Shown here piece by piece: positions 31,543-33,313 of a DNA stretch of 33,313 nt. A program made the translations under genes and the position numbers. How positions within the stretch are numbered: position 1 is the stretch's first letter; each line of letters begins with the position of its first letter. The stretch is taken from contig NETF01000205.1 of assembly GCA_002172675.1 (NCBI GenBank), positions 1-33,313 of the forward strand, written 5' to 3'. The stretch is from an unicellular cyanobacterium SU3 (lineage in GTDB: Bacteria; Cyanobacteriota; Cyanobacteriia; Cyanobacteriales; Microcystaceae). The notes under the pieces were generated by a model. That model was not told the DNA's origin. It saw only the letters and a list, made by a program, of their open reading frames with translations, and searched no databases.

Positions 31543-32574
31543 TTACTGGCACGCTCTTGACAACGCCTCCAAATTACTCCGCATTACTTGAAAATAATAT
31601 TGCGGATCGGTTTCTCCTGCCTCAAGCGGGTTGATCGCTTCAAGAGGTAGATTTAAGTCACTCGATATTTGCTCAATACGTTTGTCTTCAATTCCTGGTT
31701 CAGTGAGTAAAGCTTTAACTTGATGTTTCTTAGTTAGTTGTTGTACCCGTTGGATATCTTGGGGAGTAATGCTATCTTCAGGAATGTGAACGATCGCTTC
31801 TTGTTCCAGTCCGTAGCGTTGTGCTAAATAAGCGAACGCATCGTGAAAAGTGATAAAATTGCAACCTTGAACCGGTGCTAATTTTTCTTGAAATTCATTA
31901 TCTAACTGTTGTAGTTGTTGAATATAAGCTTCGGCATTAATACGATAACTATCTGCATTATCGGGGTCGATCTCGATTAATCTATCTCTAATATTAGCTA
32001 CCTGTTGTTGCGCCAAAACAGGATCTAACCAGACGTGAGGATCTTTCCCTCCATGATGGTGATGTCCGTGTTTTTCATCTTCATGTTTGTGTTGATCATG
32101 TCCGTGTTCATCATGTCCATGTTCTCCCTCTTCGTGTTCCCCTTCTATTACTTCTATTCCTTCACTAGCATCAATTTGCTGAAGTTCAGAATTACCTGCA
32201 TTGGCAACTAAACCTGATAAAAACGCTTCCATCCCCAAACCATTTTCTACTAAAATATCTGCTTGTGCTAATAGTTTGGCATCGTCTGGGGTAGCTTGAT
32301 AGTCGTGAACTTCTGCACCAGGAGAAATCAAAATATCGACTTGTCCTGTATCTCCTACGACAGCTTTAGTAAACAAATGAACGGGTAAGAAAGTAGTGAC
32401 AATTTTGGGGCCAGAACTGGTTGAGGATGTGGCATCAGAACTTTTTGGGGGCGTGGGTTCTGGACTACAAGCGATCGCCATCAAACCAGTGGCAGCAGTC
32501 AGGAAAAAGCGTTGTAAAGATGCTTTGGGACGAAGACAATGGAGTACGGAGAGATATTGATTAGTAGAACTCAT
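31543..32574 (-). CDS. znuA: Zinc-binding lipoprotein ZnuA
   Basis: The 343-residue cluster A-I binding protein has a lipoprotein signal (LMAIAC, Cys36) after an N-terminal extension. Metal ligands are visible as His90 (GAEVHDY), His180 (DPHVWLDP), His243 (TFHDAF) and an acidic residue Glu291 (TEPGIED). A His/Asp/Glu-rich loop at 147-180 (HGHDEHGHDQHKHEDEKHGH and more) is typical of zinc-specific ZnuA, serving as a Zn sponge or chaperone. It captures Zn2+ in the periplasm for ZnuB/ZnuC. The gene lies under two Zur-like boxes and is the first gene of the former operon. Confidence 0.92.
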   Translation of the reverse strand: MSSTNQYLSVLHCLRPKASLQRFFLTAATGLMAIACSPEPTPPKSSDATSSTSSGPKIVTTFLPVHLFTKAVVGDTGQVDILISPGAEVHDYQATPDDAKLLAQADILVENGLGMEAFLSGLVANAGNSELQQIDASEGIEVIEGEHEEGEHGHDEHGHDQHKHEDEKHGHHHHGGKDPHVWLDPVLAQQQVANIRDRLIEIDPDNADSYRINAEAYIQQLQQLDNEFQEKLAPVQGCNFITFHDAFAYLAQRYGLEQEAIVHIPEDSITPQDIQRVQQLTKKHQVKALLTEPGIEDKRIEQISSDLNLPLEAINPLEAGETDPQYYFQVMRSNLEALSRACQ

Positions 32575-32604
32575 AACGTTTACTGGATAATTGGTTAATC
32601 AAAA

Positions 32605-32619
32605 TGATAATCATTATTA
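32605..32619. promoter_or_regulatory. Zur-like box 1
   Basis: TGATAATCATTATTA resembles the cyanobacterial Zur/Fur-family palindrome TGA-N-AAT-N-ATT-N-TCA with the last bases degenerate. It lies 31 bases upstream of the znuA start. Zur with zinc would repress znuA. Confidence 0.65.
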
Positions 32620-32624
32620 TACAA

Positions 32625-32639
32625 TGAGAATGATTATCA
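32625..32639. promoter_or_regulatory. Zur-like box 2
   Basis: TGAGAATGATTATCA matches the palindrome closely, 20 bases (two helical turns) from box 1 and 20 bases before the divergent FAD-protein start. The pair could repress both directions. Confidence 0.7.
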
Positions 32640-32658
32640 TTTTTTTTACTAATCCACA

Positions 32659-33240
32659 GTGGCACTACCTAATTATATAGACCTAGCAATTGTTGGGGCA
32701 GGAGTTCAGGCTCTAACGTTAACCACCCATCTCTTACAAAAACGTGCAAAGTATTCTCATAAATTTTTAGTTTTCGATCCCAGTGAAACTTGGCTGAGTC
32801 AATGGCAGCAACAATTTGCAGCACAACAAATTCCTTCTTTGCGATCGCCGGCTGTTCATCACCCAGATCCTAATCCCCATCAATTAAGAACGTTTGCCGA
32901 ATATAGAAAAAATGAGTTATTTCCTCCTTATGATAGACCAGGAACAACACTATTCAATGATTTCTGTAATGAAGTTATTCGTCGCTGGAAGTTGGCAGAT
33001 AAGGTTTATCGGGCTAAAGTTATGCAGATTCTACCCATTAAACCTGCTTTACGTTCCCGATTTCAATTGGTTTTAGATACGGGAGAAACTATTATCGCCC
33101 GTAGAGTGGTATTGGCTACGGGAAGTGGGAAAATACAGGTTCCTGATTGGGTAGAGAAGATTCCAATCAATTACCCCTCAGATAGATTCAGTAGATCACA
33201 AAGTCAGCTTGAGACAAGCGATCGCCACCAAAATTCATAA
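32659..33240 (+). CDS. FAD/NAD(P)-binding oxidoreductase, C-terminally truncated
   Basis: GTG at 32659 opens 193 residues. Visible are a Rossmann FAD site (DLAIVGAGVQALTLTTHLL), FDPSETWLSQW, SLRSPAVHHPDPNPHQLRTF, and a second nucleotide-binding segment VVLATGSGKIQVPDWV. This matches the first half of FAD-dependent oxidoreductases of lysine/ornithine monooxygenase-like type, which are normally about 370-420 residues. The frame ends in an unrelated tail (SRSQSQLETSDRHQNS), and an alternative frame continues VSLRQAIATKIHKFKL, so a frameshift plus loss of the rest is likely. It is divergent from znuA behind shared Zur boxes, so it was probably zinc-regulated. Confidence 0.6.
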   Translation: MALPNYIDLAIVGAGVQALTLTTHLLQKRAKYSHKFLVFDPSETWLSQWQQQFAAQQIPSLRSPAVHHPDPNPHQLRTFAEYRKNELFPPYDRPGTTLFNDFCNEVIRRWKLADKVYRAKVMQILPIKPALRSRFQLVLDTGETIIARRVVLATGSGKIQVPDWVEKIPINYPSDRFSRSQSQLETSDRHQNS

Positions 33241-33247
33241 GTTTAAA

Positions 33248-33313
33248 TTATGTAGCAGGAGAAGGGAGAGGTAAAATATCATTGATGGGAATATAAACAT
33301 CTTTTACTGTGCC
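33248..33313 (-). CDS. C-terminal end of a minus-strand gene (partial)
   Basis: The last 21 codons read GTVKDVYIPINDILPLPSPA plus one Thr, with TAA at 33248-33250. The frame is open to the window edge. The segment VKDVYIPINDILPLP looks protein-like, but the family is not recognised. It converges with the truncated FAD gene. Confidence 0.4.
   Translation of the reverse strand, partial: GTVKDVYIPINDILPLPSPAT

Noticed and set aside
1-33313. CRISPR arrays, tRNA or rRNA genes
   Set aside because: No regularly spaced direct repeats with spacers and no tRNA-like cloverleaf or rRNA sequence were noticed. The tandem arrays seen are short heptamer repeats without spacers.

Overview
The window is chromosomal DNA of a cyanobacterium, most likely a low-GC unicellular type such as the Crocosphaera/Cyanothece group. 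Supporting signs are the AT-rich composition, scattered HIP1 octamers GCGATCGC (for example 12084-12091 and 12102-12109), intergenic tandem heptamer repeats, and cyanobacterium-specific genes: a Psb32-like TPM protein, an SLH-domain OprB-type porin, Ccs1/CcdA cytochrome c maturation, DevBCA-type export and a NatH-like permease. Species assignment is inference.

Layout. 1-295: right end of an ISL3-type insertion sequence and the tail of the gene it apparently interrupted. 296-2729: pentapeptide-repeat lipoprotein, a divergent infC, and obg. 2771-4969: phosphoketolase-like TPP enzyme on the minus strand. 5125-8071: a patch of toxin-antitoxin debris (frameshifted vapC with an intact partner gene, a vapC stub, an orphan HTH antitoxin, a higB stub) around a STAND/NB-ARC ATPase that has no sensor repeats. 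8113-11331: devB-devC-devA operon. 11462-12151: psb32. 12481-15326: acpP, fabF, a lipase-like hydrolase and a TPR tail-anchored protein. 15340-19013, minus strand: ccs1, ccdA, folC. 19566-21575: a highly expressed-looking porin with promoter and terminator. 21758-26944: a secreted protein of unknown function, a methyltransferase, a PIG-V-like membrane glycosyltransferase, a NatH-like permease, another unknown and a peroxiredoxin. 27218-27487: rpsO. 27488-29392: a graveyard of mobile and TA fragments (3' piece of a group II intron with domain V and VI, IS4 and IS607 stubs, a relE-type pseudogene). 29393-32574: zinc uptake genes znuB, znuC, znuA with two Zur-like boxes and a divergent FAD-protein gene at the right edge.

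Functional links. acpP-fabF form a fatty acid elongation pair. Ccs1 and CcdA are the two membrane parts of system II cytochrome c maturation. DevB-DevC-DevA make one ABC exporter. ZnuA-ZnuC-ZnuB make one zinc importer, but the znuA-znuC gap is occupied by a broken four-helix-bundle gene. That gene is bracketed by perfect 15-bp inverted repeats and split by a 98-bp, about 67% GC insert. This nested insertion, the group II intron remnant and the recombined TA fragments are the most unusual structures here. I found no CRISPR array, tRNA or rRNA, and no clearly new multi-gene system.
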